A DNA stretch of 64,000 nucleotides. Origin: Pseudomonas furukawaii. GTDB taxonomy: Bacteria; Pseudomonadota; Gammaproteobacteria; Pseudomonadales; Pseudomonadaceae. A model generated the notes under the pieces. That model saw only the letters and a program-made list of their open reading frames with translations, searched no databases and was not told the origin of the DNA. Positions 18,565 through 27,879 of this stretch are shown piece by piece. A program made the position numbers and the translations under genes. Location: assembly GCF_002355475.1 (NCBI RefSeq), contig NZ_AP014862.1, forward strand, positions 2,542,001 to 2,606,000, in the 5' to 3' direction. Position 1 is the first letter of the stretch, and every line of letters begins with the position of its first letter.

Positions 18565-20914
18565 CGGGCAGCCAGGTATCCAGCAGGGCTACCAGCTCTT
18601 CGCGGCGGAAAGGCTTGGCCAGGTAGTCGTTCATGCCGGCGGCGCGGCAGCGCTCGCGCTCGTCCGGCAGGGCATTGGCGGTCAGTGCGATCACCGGCAG
18701 GTCAGGCCAGCGTCCGCTCTGGCGGATACGCCGGGTCGCCTCGTAGCCGTCCATCACCGGCATGTTGCAGTCCATCAGCACCAGGTCCACGGCGGTCTGC
18801 TCCAGGCGCGCCAACGCCTCGGCGCCGTGGTTGGCCAGCAGCACCTCGCACCCGAGTTTGCTCAGCATGCCCCGGGCCACCAACTGGTTGACGGCGTTGT
18901 CTTCCACCAGCAGCACGCGGCCCTGGCGTTGCCCCGGCTCGGTGGTCGCCGCCGGCGAGGCCGGCGCTTCCTCGGGCAGTTTCAGCAGGACCCGGCGCAG
19001 GGCCTGGTACAGGGCGCCTCGCGACACCGGGCGGGCGAGTTGGTGCAGTGGCGTCAGGGTGGCGGCGCGGGGCGCGGGCAGGAAGCTGCCGTAGCCAGTC
19101 ACCAGCACGATGGGCGCGTCGACATGGCGGCGCAGGTTTTCGAGGCAGTCGGCGCTGTCGCTGATCAGCAGGTCTGCCTCGAGCCCGGCTAGCTCGCCAG
19201 CCTTGTCGAGCCGCTCGAAGGCGAGTCCCCAGAGCGGAAGCCAGGTGCCCAGCAGCTCCGCCAGTCCGCTCTTGGCGCTGCACAGGGCGATCACCTTGCC
19301 CGCCAGTGGCGGACGGGGTTCCGGCGGTGCCTGCTCCACCAGCGGCAGCTCGGCACTGAACAGGCTGCCCACACCCTCCTGGGACTTGACGTCTAGTTGC
19401 CCCTGCATGGCCTCGCAGAGGTGCCGGGTGAGGGCCAGGCCCAGCCCGGTGCCACCGAACTGCCGGGTAATGCCGGCGCTGGCCTGGGAGAACGGCTGGA
19501 AGAGCTTGGGCAGGGCATCGGCGGAGATGCCGATGCCGGTGTCGCGCACGGTGATCAGCACGCCACCTGGACTGGGGGCGGCCCGCAGGTCGACGCGGCC
19601 GAAGCGGGTGAACTTGAGGGCGTTGGACAGCAGGTTGCTCACCACCTGACGCACCCGTGTCGGGTCGCCGATGACCCGCGATGGCAGCCTGGGGTCGATC
19701 AGGCAGCTCAGCTCGACGCCCGGTGCGGCGTTCTGCGAGAGCAGGTTGGCGGTGTCCTCCAGCAGGGTGCCCAGGTCGAAGGGGATCTGCTCCAGCTCCA
19801 GTTGGCCGGCCTCGAACTTGGACAGGTCGAGAATGTCGTTGAGCAGTTCCACCAGCACGCTGCCGGAGTCGTGGGCGATCTGCAGCTGACGTCGCTGTTC
19901 CGCGCCGAGTGGGCCGTCCAGCGCGAGGTCGAGCATGCCCAGCAGGCCATTCAGCGGCGTGCGGATCTCATGGCTCATGTTGGCGAGAAAGGCTGCGCGG
20001 GCCTTGGCCATCTCCAGGGCGGTACTGCGGGCCACCTCCAGTTCCTGGTTGTAACGGCTCAAGCGGCTATTGGCGGCCTTGAGCTCGGCGGTACGGGCCG
20101 AGACGATGTTTTCCAGTTCGGCCAGGTACTGGTTGAGGCGCTGGTCCGCTTCGCGGCGCTGTTGCATCTCGGTGGCGAGGCTGGCCAGTTGGCGGTTGAT
20201 CACCCCGACGAGTACGCCGATTTCATCCTGCTCGTGGCCGGGCGGGCAGGGCACCCGGTCATCGGGCGCGGTGCGGGTATCCCGTTCGCTGAGGGCGCGT
20301 ATCAACCCCACCAGGGGTTTGGTCAGCATGCTGTAGAAGAGCACCAGGAGAATCAGTGACAGCGCCAGGCTGCGCACGAAGCCGCTGACCAGGGTGAACA
20401 TGGCGCGACGGAGGAAGTGGCTGCCGAAGGCGAAGGTGTCCACTTCCAGGCGCAGGACGCCCAGGGCCTCGCGCGGCGCGTGGGCGATGTAGAGGGGGTC
20501 GGTGAATTCCCGGCGTTCGCCGAACAGGTAGTCGCTGAAGATGCGAAAGTCGCTTTCGGTCCGCGGACGGCCAACGCCGGCGAGCACCGCGCCATTGTTG
20601 TCGACGATCTCGGCGCGGATCACCGCGGGCGAGCGCACCAGTCCGACCACCAGTTCCTGGGCCAGCTCGGCGTCGATGTTGTAGGCGATGCGGGCGGCGG
20701 GGCTGTGGGAGATTTCCAGCAGCGCCTTGATCTCGCGGTCGATGGATTCGTTTTCGCTGAAGTAGTCGGTGGCGACCTGAATGACGCTGAGCACGGTGCC
20801 GAGTATGAAGGCCACCAGAACCGTCAGGCTGGCCTGCTTGAACGACAGCCGTTGTGTCAGCGGAATATCCATGGGGCGTAGGATTTGGCCTTGTTCCGAG
20901 GGCTTCGCAAGCAT
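18545..20914 (-). CDS. sagS: Hybrid sensor histidine kinase SagS
   Basis: A hybrid kinase of up to 789 residues. The N-terminus has one membrane helix (about residues 28-50), a periplasmic sensor with SHSPAARIAYNIDAELAQ, a second helix near 190-210, HAMP and coiled coil. HisKA follows with FLANMSHEIRTPLNG, then HATPase with GTGLGLALTRHL, then a C-terminal receiver with VDLVLMDCNMPVMDG carrying the phospho-Asp. In P. aeruginosa SagS feeds HptB and BfiS and switches motile cells to biofilm growth. The start is uncertain: ATG at 20914 gives the expected length (about 786), ATG at 20872 gives 775 residues. Neither has a strong Shine-Dalgarno. Confidence 0.9.
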   Translation of the reverse strand: MLAKPSEQGQILRPMDIPLTQRLSFKQASLTVLVAFILGTVLSVIQVATDYFSENESIDREIKALLEISHSPAARIAYNIDAELAQELVVGLVRSPAVIRAEIVDNNGAVLAGVGRPRTESDFRIFSDYLFGERREFTDPLYIAHAPREALGVLRLEVDTFAFGSHFLRRAMFTLVSGFVRSLALSLILLVLFYSMLTKPLVGLIRALSERDTRTAPDDRVPCPPGHEQDEIGVLVGVINRQLASLATEMQQRREADQRLNQYLAELENIVSARTAELKAANSRLSRYNQELEVARSTALEMAKARAAFLANMSHEIRTPLNGLLGMLDLALDGPLGAEQRRQLQIAHDSGSVLVELLNDILDLSKFEAGQLELEQIPFDLGTLLEDTANLLSQNAAPGVELSCLIDPRLPSRVIGDPTRVRQVVSNLLSNALKFTRFGRVDLRAAPSPGGVLITVRDTGIGISADALPKLFQPFSQASAGITRQFGGTGLGLALTRHLCEAMQGQLDVKSQEGVGSLFSAELPLVEQAPPEPRPPLAGKVIALCSAKSGLAELLGTWLPLWGLAFERLDKAGELAGLEADLLISDSADCLENLRRHVDAPIVLVTGYGSFLPAPRAATLTPLHQLARPVSRGALYQALRRVLLKLPEEAPASPAATTEPGQRQGRVLLVEDNAVNQLVARGMLSKLGCEVLLANHGAEALARLEQTAVDLVLMDCNMPVMDGYEATRRIRQSGRWPDLPVIALTANALPDERERCRAAGMNDYLAKPFRREELVALLDTWLPATQATP

Positions 20915-20969
20915 AGCCTATCCGGTCCGCCGGCAGTGCCTCGACTGCGGCTGAGTCAAGGAGTTGAAC

Positions 20970-21860
20970 GTGGATTCCCGCCTGATTGAAATGCTTGAGC
21001 GTGCCGACGCCGTATTGGCCCGCCTCGATCCCCTGCTGCCGGCCATTCGCCCGGCGATCGACTGGCAGCGGAGCCTTGCCGCCCGCTGGCTCCGTGACGG
21101 TCGAAGTGGCTACCTGCAACCGCTGGACCTGAGCCTGGACCTGTCCCTGGCCGACCTCATCGGCGTGGACAAGCAGCGTGAGCAGCTGGCCGCGAATACC
21201 CGCCAGTTCGTCAACGGCCTGCCGGCCAACCATGCGCTCCTCTGGGGCGCCCGGGGCACCGGCAAGTCCTCCCTGGTCCGCGCGCTGTTGTCCGAGCATG
21301 CGGGCGCGGGCCTGCGCCTGATCGAGATCGAGCGCGACCACCTGGCCGACCTGCCGCGCGTGGTGGAGCAGCTCGCCGGACTGCCCCAGCGTTTCGTGCT
21401 GTTCTGCGACGACCTGTCCTTCGAGGCCGGCGAGGGTGACTACCGGGTGCTGAAAAGCGTGCTCGACGGTTCCCTCGAGCGCGCACCGGACAATGTGCTG
21501 CTCTATGCCACCTCGAACCGCCGGCACCTGGTGCCGGAAAAGCAGAGCGACAACGAGCACTGGCAGATGGTGGATGGCGAGCTGCATCCCAACGAGGCGG
21601 TGGAGGACAAGATCGCCCTGTCGGACCGTTTTGGCCTGTGGCTGTCCTTCTATCCCTTTACCCAGGACCACTTCCTCGCGGTGGTCCGCCACTGGATCGC
21701 TGTGCTCGCCGAGCCGGCCGGGCTGGACTGGGAGTGGAGCGAGGAGCTGGAAAAACTGGCGATCCGCTGGGCCCTGGGACGTGGCAATCGCAATGGCCGT
21801 TGCGCCTATCAGTTCGCCCGCCACTGGGTCGGGCTCGCGCTGCTGGAGTCCGCCAAATGA
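20970..21860 (+). CDS. AAA-type ATPase, DUF815 family
   Basis: A 296-residue ATP-binding protein. Walker A is HALLWGARGTGKSSLVRALL and a Walker B-like segment is RFVLFCDDLSFE; the sensor region is VLLYATSNRRHLVPE. This is the DUF815 family, of unknown function. The GTG at 20970 is chosen over the TTG at 20964 because AAGGAG at 20958-20963 gives a 6-nt spacer. The stop overlaps the next gene (msrC-like) by 4 nt, so they are coupled. It is divergent from sagS. Confidence 0.87.
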   Translation: MDSRLIEMLERADAVLARLDPLLPAIRPAIDWQRSLAARWLRDGRSGYLQPLDLSLDLSLADLIGVDKQREQLAANTRQFVNGLPANHALLWGARGTGKSSLVRALLSEHAGAGLRLIEIERDHLADLPRVVEQLAGLPQRFVLFCDDLSFEAGEGDYRVLKSVLDGSLERAPDNVLLYATSNRRHLVPEKQSDNEHWQMVDGELHPNEAVEDKIALSDRFGLWLSFYPFTQDHFLAVVRHWIAVLAEPAGLDWEWSEELEKLAIRWALGRGNRNGRCAYQFARHWVGLALLESAK

Positions 21861-22339
21861 TCGATCTGCAACAGGCCGGCGCCGGCCACTCGGGCTACGC
21901 GCTGCTGGCCGCCCAGTTGGAGTCGCTGCTCGCCGATGAACGGGATTTCATCGCCAACAGCGCTCAGTTTTCCGCCTTCCTGTTCAGCGAGCTGCCGGAC
22001 CTGAACTGGGCCGGCTTTTACCTGAACCGCAACGAGGAACTGGTGCTCGGTCCCTTTCAGGGCAAGGTGGCCTGTGTGCGCATTCCCTTCGGCAGGGGCG
22101 TGTGCGGTGCCGCCGCCCGCACCCGGGAAACCCAGCGCGTCGAGGACGTGCATGCCTTCCCGGGGCACATCGCCTGTGACAGCGCGTCCAACAGCGAGCT
22201 CGTGGTGCCACTGGTGAAAGAAGGTCGCCTGATCGGCGTGCTGGACTTGGACAGTCCGAAACTGGCGCGTTTCAGTGAGGAGGACCAGGCCGGCATCGAG
22301 CAGTTGGCGGCGATCTTCCTGCGCCTCACCGATTGCTGA
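21857..22339 (+). CDS. msrC: Free methionine-(R)-sulfoxide reductase (GAF-domain fRMsr)
   Basis: A 160-residue GAF-fold enzyme that reduces free Met-R-sulfoxide. The family segments are NWAGFYLNRNEELVLGPFQG, CVRIPFGRGVCGAAA, HIACDSASNSELVVPL and IGVLDLDSP. The Cys residues at about 74, 84 and 108 correspond to the three catalytic/resolving Cys of the family. It is translationally coupled to the DUF815 ATPase. Together with msrB, the window encodes repair of both free and protein-bound Met-R-sulfoxide. Confidence 0.93.
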   Translation: MIDLQQAGAGHSGYALLAAQLESLLADERDFIANSAQFSAFLFSELPDLNWAGFYLNRNEELVLGPFQGKVACVRIPFGRGVCGAAARTRETQRVEDVHAFPGHIACDSASNSELVVPLVKEGRLIGVLDLDSPKLARFSEEDQAGIEQLAAIFLRLTDC

Positions 22340-22360
22340 TTCGCACCCCCCCCCTGACGA

Positions 22361-22390
22361 AAAAGGCCCCGGACGATTCCGGGGCCTTTT
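22361..22390. terminator. Bidirectional terminator between msrC and GST
   Basis: AAAAGGCCCCGGA-CGAT-TCCGGGGCCTTTT is a 13-bp stem with A and T runs, located between two convergent genes. Confidence 0.92.
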
Positions 22391-22415
22391 CGCTTGTACC
22401 TGATGCGACGCTCGA

Positions 22416-23078
22416 TCAGGCGCGACCGGCCAGCTTGGCGAGGATCTTCTGTTCGCCGGGGAGCACCGTTTGCACCGACTCCCGTGCACAGATGCGCTCA
22501 TAGTGGGCGGCGAGGTTTGGCCAGCGCTGCGGGTCCAGTCGCTCGCGACCGTGCTCCATGTTGATCAGCTGGGTGACCAGGGCGAAGTCGGCCAGGCTCG
22601 GTTGTCCACCGACGAAGTACTCCGCATCCCCCAGCGTCCGCTCCAGGTAATCGAAGTGCGGTGGTAGCCGGTCCACGAGGGCGGCCTGGACAGTGGCTTC
22701 GTCGCAGGCTTGGCCCATGGAGGGCTTCAGGGTGCGGTTGCGGAACACGCCGAAGGTCGTCAGGGGCGCGACTTCATAGTCCGCGTACTTCTCTAGCCAG
22801 CGCACCCGGGCGCGCTCCTCGGCGGTGCGGCCGTAGAGCGGCGTGAGTTCGGTGTGCTTTTCCTCGAGGTACTGGCAGATCACGCTGGAGTCGGCCAGGG
22901 TCAGGTCGCCGTCGCGCAGGGCGGGAATCCGGCCCAGGGGGCTGATCTCACGGAACCAGGCGGGCTGGCTGAACGGCGAGACGACTTCAAGTTGATACTC
23001 CAGGCCCTTTTCCAGCAGGTAGAGGCGCACTTTGCGCACGAAGGGGGAGAGCGGGGCTCCGTAGAGGGTCAGGCTCAT
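22416..23078 (-). CDS. Glutathione S-transferase family protein
   Basis: A 220-residue GST. The N-terminal thioredoxin fold starts MSLTLYGAPLSPFVRKVRLYLLEKG. A glutathione-binding GRIPALRDGDLTLADSSVICQYLEE segment (residues about 50-74) follows, then an all-helical C-terminal domain with FALVTQLINMEHGRERL. The active residue may be Ser11 (LSPF). The start at 23078 fits the family exactly. The gene upstream (23102-23872) is on the same strand 23 bp away, so they may share a transcript. The substrate is unknown. Confidence 0.92.
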   Translation of the reverse strand: MSLTLYGAPLSPFVRKVRLYLLEKGLEYQLEVVSPFSQPAWFREISPLGRIPALRDGDLTLADSSVICQYLEEKHTELTPLYGRTAEERARVRWLEKYADYEVAPLTTFGVFRNRTLKPSMGQACDEATVQAALVDRLPPHFDYLERTLGDAEYFVGGQPSLADFALVTQLINMEHGRERLDPQRWPNLAAHYERICARESVQTVLPGEQKILAKLAGRA

Positions 23079-23101
23079 CGGGTGGTCCTCGTCTGGCCGG
23101 G

Positions 23102-23872
23102 TCAGTCGTAGATGTTCTTCTTCTTCCAGGTGTCTTCGTCTTCCAGGGATTTCATTCCCTCGGTGAGCTCGCTGGGTTCGGCCGCCTGGGGCTGGGCGCT
23201 TTCCAGGACCAGGGCGTTGGCCCGTTCGAGCTGCGCCTTGAGCTGTTTCAGGTACTCCTGGTAGCGCGCCGGGTCGTTCTGCTTCTGCACGTACTGCACG
23301 CCTCGCTCGAAGGCCAGTCGTGCCTGGCGTGCCTGGTTCTCCTGCAGGGCCTGGAGGCCCAGGTTGGTGAAGAACTCCACATGGAGCTGCACCAGCATGT
23401 CGCGAATGTCCTTGATGCGGCTCTTGGCTTCGGCGGCCGGCAGATGGCCGTCCTGCGCGGCGCGGGCGATCTGGCCGTGGAGGCCTTCCAACTGGAAGCG
23501 GATCTCCTTGGCCTTGGCCTCGGTGAGGATTTTCTGTGGCGGGTTGTTCACCGGGATGGACTCGCCCTGGCCGACCAGGGCGCGGAGCGGCTCCAGGCTG
23601 CTCTTCAGGGCGGCGTTGCGCTTGTCCAGCTGCAGCAGGCGCTCGCCGAACTGCAGTTGCAGGCGAGTGAGCAGGAGCTTGAGGCCGGGGGACACCATCT
23701 GGCCGGGCAGGGTCTCGGAGAGGTCGGCGCAACGGCGCATGCGGTCGCTGAGATCGGCCACCTCGCGAGCCTTCTGCAGCTTGCTGGTCTCCAGCATATG
23801 GTTGATGTAGCCAATGATGACGAGGATGACGATACCTACGACGATCAGCAGGGTGATCACGAGTGGCGACAT
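23102..23872 (-). CDS. Membrane-anchored coiled-coil protein, unknown function
   Basis: A 256-residue protein not assigned to a known function. An N-terminal helix at residues 4-22 (PLVITLLIVVGIVILVIIGY) anchors a cytoplasmic or periplasmic domain rich in heptad-like helices (ETSKLQKAREVADLSDRMRR; LQFGERLLQLDKRN). It ends with the charged tail SLEDEDTWKKKNIYD. The region QALQENQARQARLAFERGVQYV resembles a single TPR-like helical hairpin. The ATG at 23872 is chosen because the membrane helix follows directly. It is co-directional with the GST. Confidence 0.78.
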   Translation of the reverse strand: MSPLVITLLIVVGIVILVIIGYINHMLETSKLQKAREVADLSDRMRRCADLSETLPGQMVSPGLKLLLTRLQLQFGERLLQLDKRNAALKSSLEPLRALVGQGESIPVNNPPQKILTEAKAKEIRFQLEGLHGQIARAAQDGHLPAAEAKSRIKDIRDMLVQLHVEFFTNLGLQALQENQARQARLAFERGVQYVQKQNDPARYQEYLKQLKAQLERANALVLESAQPQAAEPSELTEGMKSLEDEDTWKKKNIYD

Positions 23873-23992
23873 CTGCGGGCTCCGATGCTCTTGTAGTGTG
23901 CGGGCGAGTGTAGTGGCTTGGTCGGAATGGTCATAGAGGTGGATCAAATTTTGAGCAGAAGTCTTTGATTTTAAAAAGTTTTTGATAGAGGG

Positions 23993-24021
23993 TTGACGGG
24001 TGCTCAAAGCCTCCATAGAAT
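23993..24021 (+). promoter_or_regulatory. Sigma-70 promoter of the tRNA cluster
   Basis: TTGACG (23993-23998), a 17-bp spacer and TAGAAT (24016-24021), followed by a GC-rich discriminator GCGCGCC typical of stringently controlled stable-RNA promoters. It lies 81 nt before the first tRNA. Confidence 0.8.
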
Positions 24022-24102
24022 GCGCGCCACTTCGACGCGATGCCTGAAGCAAAGCTGAGAAGCCGGAAGAAAGCATGAAAGCTGTTGTAAGTTCCGGGCC
24101 GC

Positions 24103-24178
24103 GTCCCCTTCGTCTAGTGGCCTAGGACACCGCCCTTTCACGGCGGTAACAGGGGTTCGAGTCCCCTAGGGGACGCCA
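24103..24178 (+). tRNA. tRNA-Glu (TTC)
   Basis: A 76-nt cloverleaf: acceptor GTCCCCT pairs with AGGGGAC, the anticodon loop is CTTTCAC, the T-loop is GGTTCGAGTC, and CCA is encoded. The sequence is identical to the copy at 24437-24512. Confidence 0.97.
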
Positions 24179-24189
24179 TTAAGTTGTAT

Positions 24190-24265
<76 letters not shown>

Positions 24266-24272
24266 AATTCAA

Positions 24273-24337
24273 GAACAAGGCTTGGCGGCCTTGTTCGATC
24301 CGGACCGAGAGGTCCGGGAGGGGACTCGAAAGAGTCC
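24273..24337 (+). repeat. Three consecutive hairpins in the tRNA-Gly spacer
   Basis: Stems: GAACAAGGC/GCCTTGTTC (24273-24296), CGGACC/GGTCCG (24301-24316) and GGACTC/GAGTCC (24322-24337), between the first and second tRNA-Gly. They are probably processing structures; no long T run is present for termination. Confidence 0.6.
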
Positions 24338-24354
24338 GGCTGAAAAAGTTGCAT

Positions 24355-24430
<76 letters not shown>

Positions 24431-24436
24431 GTTTCA

Positions 24437-24512
24437 GTCCCCTTCGTCTAGTGGCCTAGGACACCGCCCTTTCACGGCGGTAACAGGGGTTCGAGTCCCC
24501 TAGGGGACGCCA
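24437..24512 (+). tRNA. tRNA-Glu (TTC)
   Basis: Second copy, identical to 24103-24178, with encoded CCA. Only 6 nt separate it from the preceding tRNA-Gly. Confidence 0.97.
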
Positions 24513-24527
24513 CTTTCAATGTTGTAC

Positions 24528-24603
<76 letters not shown>

Positions 24604-24610
24604 GATAAAC

Positions 24611-24640
24611 GAAAACGCCGCTCAATCGAGCGGCGTTTTC
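24611..24640. terminator. Terminator of the tRNA array (bidirectional)
   Basis: GAAAACGCCGCTC-AATC-GAGCGGCGTTTTC hairpin, 8 nt after the last tRNA. It also sits 17 nt past the stop of the convergent hydroxylase gene, so it may serve both. Confidence 0.9.
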
Positions 24641-24656
24641 GTTTCTGCGTTTCCTG

Positions 24657-25796
24657 TTACGCCGGGCTCGACGCGGTGGCCGGCGTAAAGTCCGGGAGGC
24701 GTTCCGCCATCTCCTTCAGGCGTCCCATGGACTCCACCGATTCCCGGTCGATCCTGCGACGCATCACCAGCCAGTTCGCCACCTGCATCGCCAGCCCGGA
24801 GAAACCGTAGTCCAGGGTGCGGACGAAGCGCGTGCCGCCCGCCGTCGCCTCGCAGTCATAGGTCAGCACCAGCGACAGGCCGTGGGTGCCGCTGGCCTTG
24901 GCGCGCCAGCGGCGGCCCGGGCTGTACTCCAGGACGTCCCAGCTCAGGTGGCCCGCCCGTCCACCGGCATGGATGTCTTCCTCGAAGTGGCCGCCGGCGG
25001 TCATCGGACCGGGTTCACCCTCCACCCTGAGGGAGGAGGGATGCCACTCCGGCCAGCGGGTGGCGCTGGCGGCGTAGGTGAGCACCTGCTCGGGGCTGCG
25101 GGCGATGTCGACATGGTGTTGCATGCGGGTCACGGGACGCTCCTCCTCCAGTGGTTCCCAGTGAAGGCTGCCTTTCAGCCAGTCCATCAACGGGAAGACC
25201 AGGTTGAAATTCTTGCTTTGCATCAGGTCGCGGCGGTGGTGCAGCTCGTGAAGCCGACGCATGTGGCGGATCCACGGCAGGCGCGACACGGGATGGCTGG
25301 CCGGCAGGTGTTCGCAGGCATGGAACAGCTCGTAGCCGAGATAGCCCGCGAGCAGGGTGATGGCGACCAATGCCGCCAGGTTGGCGTTGAGGAAGGACAG
25401 CAGCCACCAGGCCGGGAACAGCGCCGCGCTGAAGAGCAGGATCAGCCAGGCCGGAAACAGGATCACCCGCCAGTCCTTCGCTGATTCCCAGTGCATCTGC
25501 CCGGTGACGAAGAAGCTGTGGTGATCCCCGGTGTGGCGCTTGTAGAACAGCGCTCCAATGCGGCTCTTGTGGTGCCCGAGGTTCTTGTGGATGGCGTACT
25601 CGCCCCAGTTGAAGAACACCAGCGTGACCGGCACCACCAGCCATTCCCAGGCGGTCACCGACTCCAGCGTGCTGATGAGGAAGGCCAGGCAGGCGATGCC
25701 GTAGAGCAACACGAAGCCGCCATGGAGCCAGGCGTTGTAGAGCGGGTGGATGCCGGCTCGATAGCGGCTGCGAAAGGCCTCGGTGTCCTGGGTCAT
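24657..25796 (-). CDS. Fatty-acid hydroxylase/sterol desaturase-like membrane protein fused to an SRPBCC domain
   Basis: A 379-residue two-domain protein. Residues 1 to about 215 form a di-iron membrane hydroxylase domain with hydrophobic helices at about 24-62 and 118-150. The His clusters are HKNLGHH, HTGDHH, HACEH and HELHH. From about residue 225 (MQHHVDIARSPEQVLTYAASATRWPEWHPS) to the end is a START-like SRPBCC lipid-binding domain with GLSLVLTYDCEATAGGTRFVRTL. The join is clean, with no frameshift. It probably hydroxylates or desaturates a lipid held by the second domain; the substrate is unknown. It converges on the tRNA array. Confidence 0.82.
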   Translation of the reverse strand: MTQDTEAFRSRYRAGIHPLYNAWLHGGFVLLYGIACLAFLISTLESVTAWEWLVVPVTLVFFNWGEYAIHKNLGHHKSRIGALFYKRHTGDHHSFFVTGQMHWESAKDWRVILFPAWLILLFSAALFPAWWLLSFLNANLAALVAITLLAGYLGYELFHACEHLPASHPVSRLPWIRHMRRLHELHHRRDLMQSKNFNLVFPLMDWLKGSLHWEPLEEERPVTRMQHHVDIARSPEQVLTYAASATRWPEWHPSSLRVEGEPGPMTAGGHFEEDIHAGGRAGHLSWDVLEYSPGRRWRAKASGTHGLSLVLTYDCEATAGGTRFVRTLDYGFSGLAMQVANWLVMRRRIDRESVESMGRLKEMAERLPDFTPATASSPA

Positions 25797-26162
25797 GGCT
25801 GCTCCGGCAGTCTTGTTGGATTGCCTCGCAGTCTAGTGCCGTTTTCTGAAGTTCAACGTCGCTCTTTCGGTTTGCTTACCTCTCGTAGCGAGGGGATCTC
25901 CCAAGAATTGGCTGGCAACTCCCTGGGAAACAGCTGGTTAGAGCCTGGGCATTGATCCTTTGGCTTCAAGGAGCCTTCGGAGGTTTACGGTGGAATCGGA
26001 GTAGGCCACGGCCTTTCCGTGCGCCGACCGCCGCTCCGGTGCCGATTGCGGGGTCGATGGGGGCACGCGGGGCGCGACCGGCCTCGGGCTGACAGCCGCA
26101 ATCCCGCTTCCGGTGGCTGTGCTAGAACCTCCAGCCGTCGCCACTGTCGCGGAGCCTCGCGG
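25797..26162. other. 366-bp gap before the chemoreceptor gene
   Basis: It should contain the divergent promoters of the hydroxylase fusion and of the chemoreceptor-transporter-glycosidase module. No clear consensus promoter, operator or coding signal was found; the 5' half is less GC-rich than the 3' half. Confidence 0.5.
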
Positions 26163-27842
26163 ATGATCACCCTTTCCATCAGGAAGAAGATCCTGCTGCT
26201 GGCGCTGCTGCCCATCCTGTTGATGGCTGCAGTCAGCACCGGCGTTGGGATCCACCAGAATCTCGAACTGCGTTCCCTTGGCCGCGATGTGCTGCAGCAG
26301 GCCCTTTTCGCCAGCCGGCAGCAGCAACTGGCCGGATACATGGAGGTGGCGCTGTCGTCCGTGCAGCCGCTGCTGGAGGCGGGAGACGACGCGAACCTGG
26401 AACGGGCAAGGGCGCTCCTGCGGCGTCTGCGTTTCGATCAGGGAACCGGATACTTCTTCGCCTACGACCACCAGGGCATCCAGGTCATGAGTGCCGACAA
26501 CCCGGACCGCGAGGGCAAGGCGTACCTCGACGCACGGAGTCCAGAAGGTCGCTTCCTGGTGCGCGAGTACCTAGACGCGGGGCGTTCGGGCGGTGGTTTC
26601 GTGGAATACAGCTGGGCCAGGCCGGGCGAGGAGGCGCTGTCGCCCAAGCTGGCCTACGTCGCCCCGGTGCCGGGGACCGACTGGGTGCTGGGCACCGGTT
26701 TCTACGTGGACGACCTGGACCGGCAGCTCGCATACCAGGACGCCGAATCCGACAACGCGTTGCGTCAGGCGCTGCTGACCAGTGGGCTGTCGACGCTGCT
26801 GCTGGTGATGGTGATCGGCGCCCTGGGATTGTGGCTGGCGAGGAGCATCCTCCGCCCGTTGCAGGATGCGGTCGGCACCATGGAGGACATCGCCGGTGGC
26901 GAGGGCGACCTCACCCGCCAGCTGGATCCGGGAGTCGGGCACGAACTGGGTTCCCTGGCCGGGTCCTTCAACCGTTTTTCCGAGCAGGTCCGGCGGTTGG
27001 TGCGGGAAACCCGGGAGTCCGCCTCGGCGCTCAACCAGGCCAGCGAGCAGCTTCAGGACTTCATGCGCCAGACGGAGGAGGGGATCAGCCTTCAGCACCA
27101 GGAGAGCGACCAGGTCGCCACGGCCATGAACCAGATGTCGGCGTCCGCCCAGCAGGTGGCCTGTGGTGCCGAGCGCGCGGCCGAGGAGGCGTCGTCCGCC
27201 GAGCGACGCGTCGAGGCGGCCTGGGCACTGCTGGATGGGACGCAGGCCGTGATCGAGGGCCTGGAGGGGCAGGTGAACGAGGGCGTCGGCATCATCCAGC
27301 GCCTGGGCAGCGAGGCCGAGCGCATCGGCGGCGTGCTCACGGTGATCCACGATGTGGCGGAACAGACCAACCTGCTGGCGCTCAACGCCGCCATCGAGGC
27401 GGCCCGTGCAGGAGACCAGGGGCGTGGCTTCGCCGTGGTGGCTGACGAGGTGCGTACCCTGGCGGGGCGTACCCAGAGCAGTACGGCGGAGATCCGCGAA
27501 ATGATCGATCGCCTGCAGCTCGGCGCCCGCGAGGCGGTGCAGTCCATCGATCGGATTCGCGAGGGCAGTGGGCGAACGGTGAGCGAGGTGGCTCGGGTAC
27601 GCCAGGCGCTGGAGGCCGTCACCGAGCGGGTGTCGGCCATCAACGAGCTGAACGCCCAGATCGCCAGTGCCGCCGAGGAACAGAGCCGTGTCTGCGAGTC
27701 GATCAATGCGAACGTCCACCAGATCGTCTCGATATCCGAGCGGACAGCCCAGGGTTCTCGGAGCGCCAGCAGCATTTCCAGTCGACTGGCGACCATCGCC
27801 GGCAGCCTGTATCGGCTGGTGGGACGCTACAAGGCCGATTAG
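26163..27842 (+). CDS. Methyl-accepting chemotaxis protein with single Cache (sCache_2) sensor
   Basis: A 559-residue chemoreceptor. TM1 is at about residues 8-28, and the periplasmic sCache_2 domain at 35-190 has [23 protein letters not shown] and [24 protein letters not shown]2 is at about 200-222 and HAMP at 225-280. The signalling hairpin holds [32 protein letters not shown]. The ATG at 26163 puts TM1 at the N-terminus. The transporter gene starts 37 bp downstream and the glycosidase follows it, so the ligand is plausibly the glycoside that this module uses (inference). sCache_2 domains usually bind small organic acids, which argues the other way. Confidence 0.9.
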   Translation: MITLSIRKKILLLALLPILLMAAVSTGVGIHQNLELRSLGRDVLQQALFASRQQQLAGYMEVALSSVQPLLEAGDDANLERARALLRRLRFDQGTGYFFAYDHQGIQVMSADNPDREGKAYLDARSPEGRFLVREYLDAGRSGGGFVEYSWARPGEEALSPKLAYVAPVPGTDWVLGTGFYVDDLDRQLAYQDAESDNALRQALLTSGLSTLLLVMVIGALGLWLARSILRPLQDAVGTMEDIAGGEGDLTRQLDPGVGHELGSLAGSFNRFSEQVRRLVRETRESASALNQASEQLQDFMRQTEEGISLQHQESDQVATAMNQMSASAQQVACGAERAAEEASSAERRVEAAWALLDGTQAVIEGLEGQVNEGVGIIQRLGSEAERIGGVLTVIHDVAEQTNLLALNAAIEAARAGDQGRGFAVVADEVRTLAGRTQSSTAEIREMIDRLQLGAREAVQSIDRIREGSGRTVSEVARVRQALEAVTERVSAINELNAQIASAAEEQSRVCESINANVHQIVSISERTAQGSRSASSISSRLATIAGSLYRLVGRYKAD

Positions 27843-27879
27843 GCGGGTACCGCCTCCATTCGCCATCACGGGGGGAACC

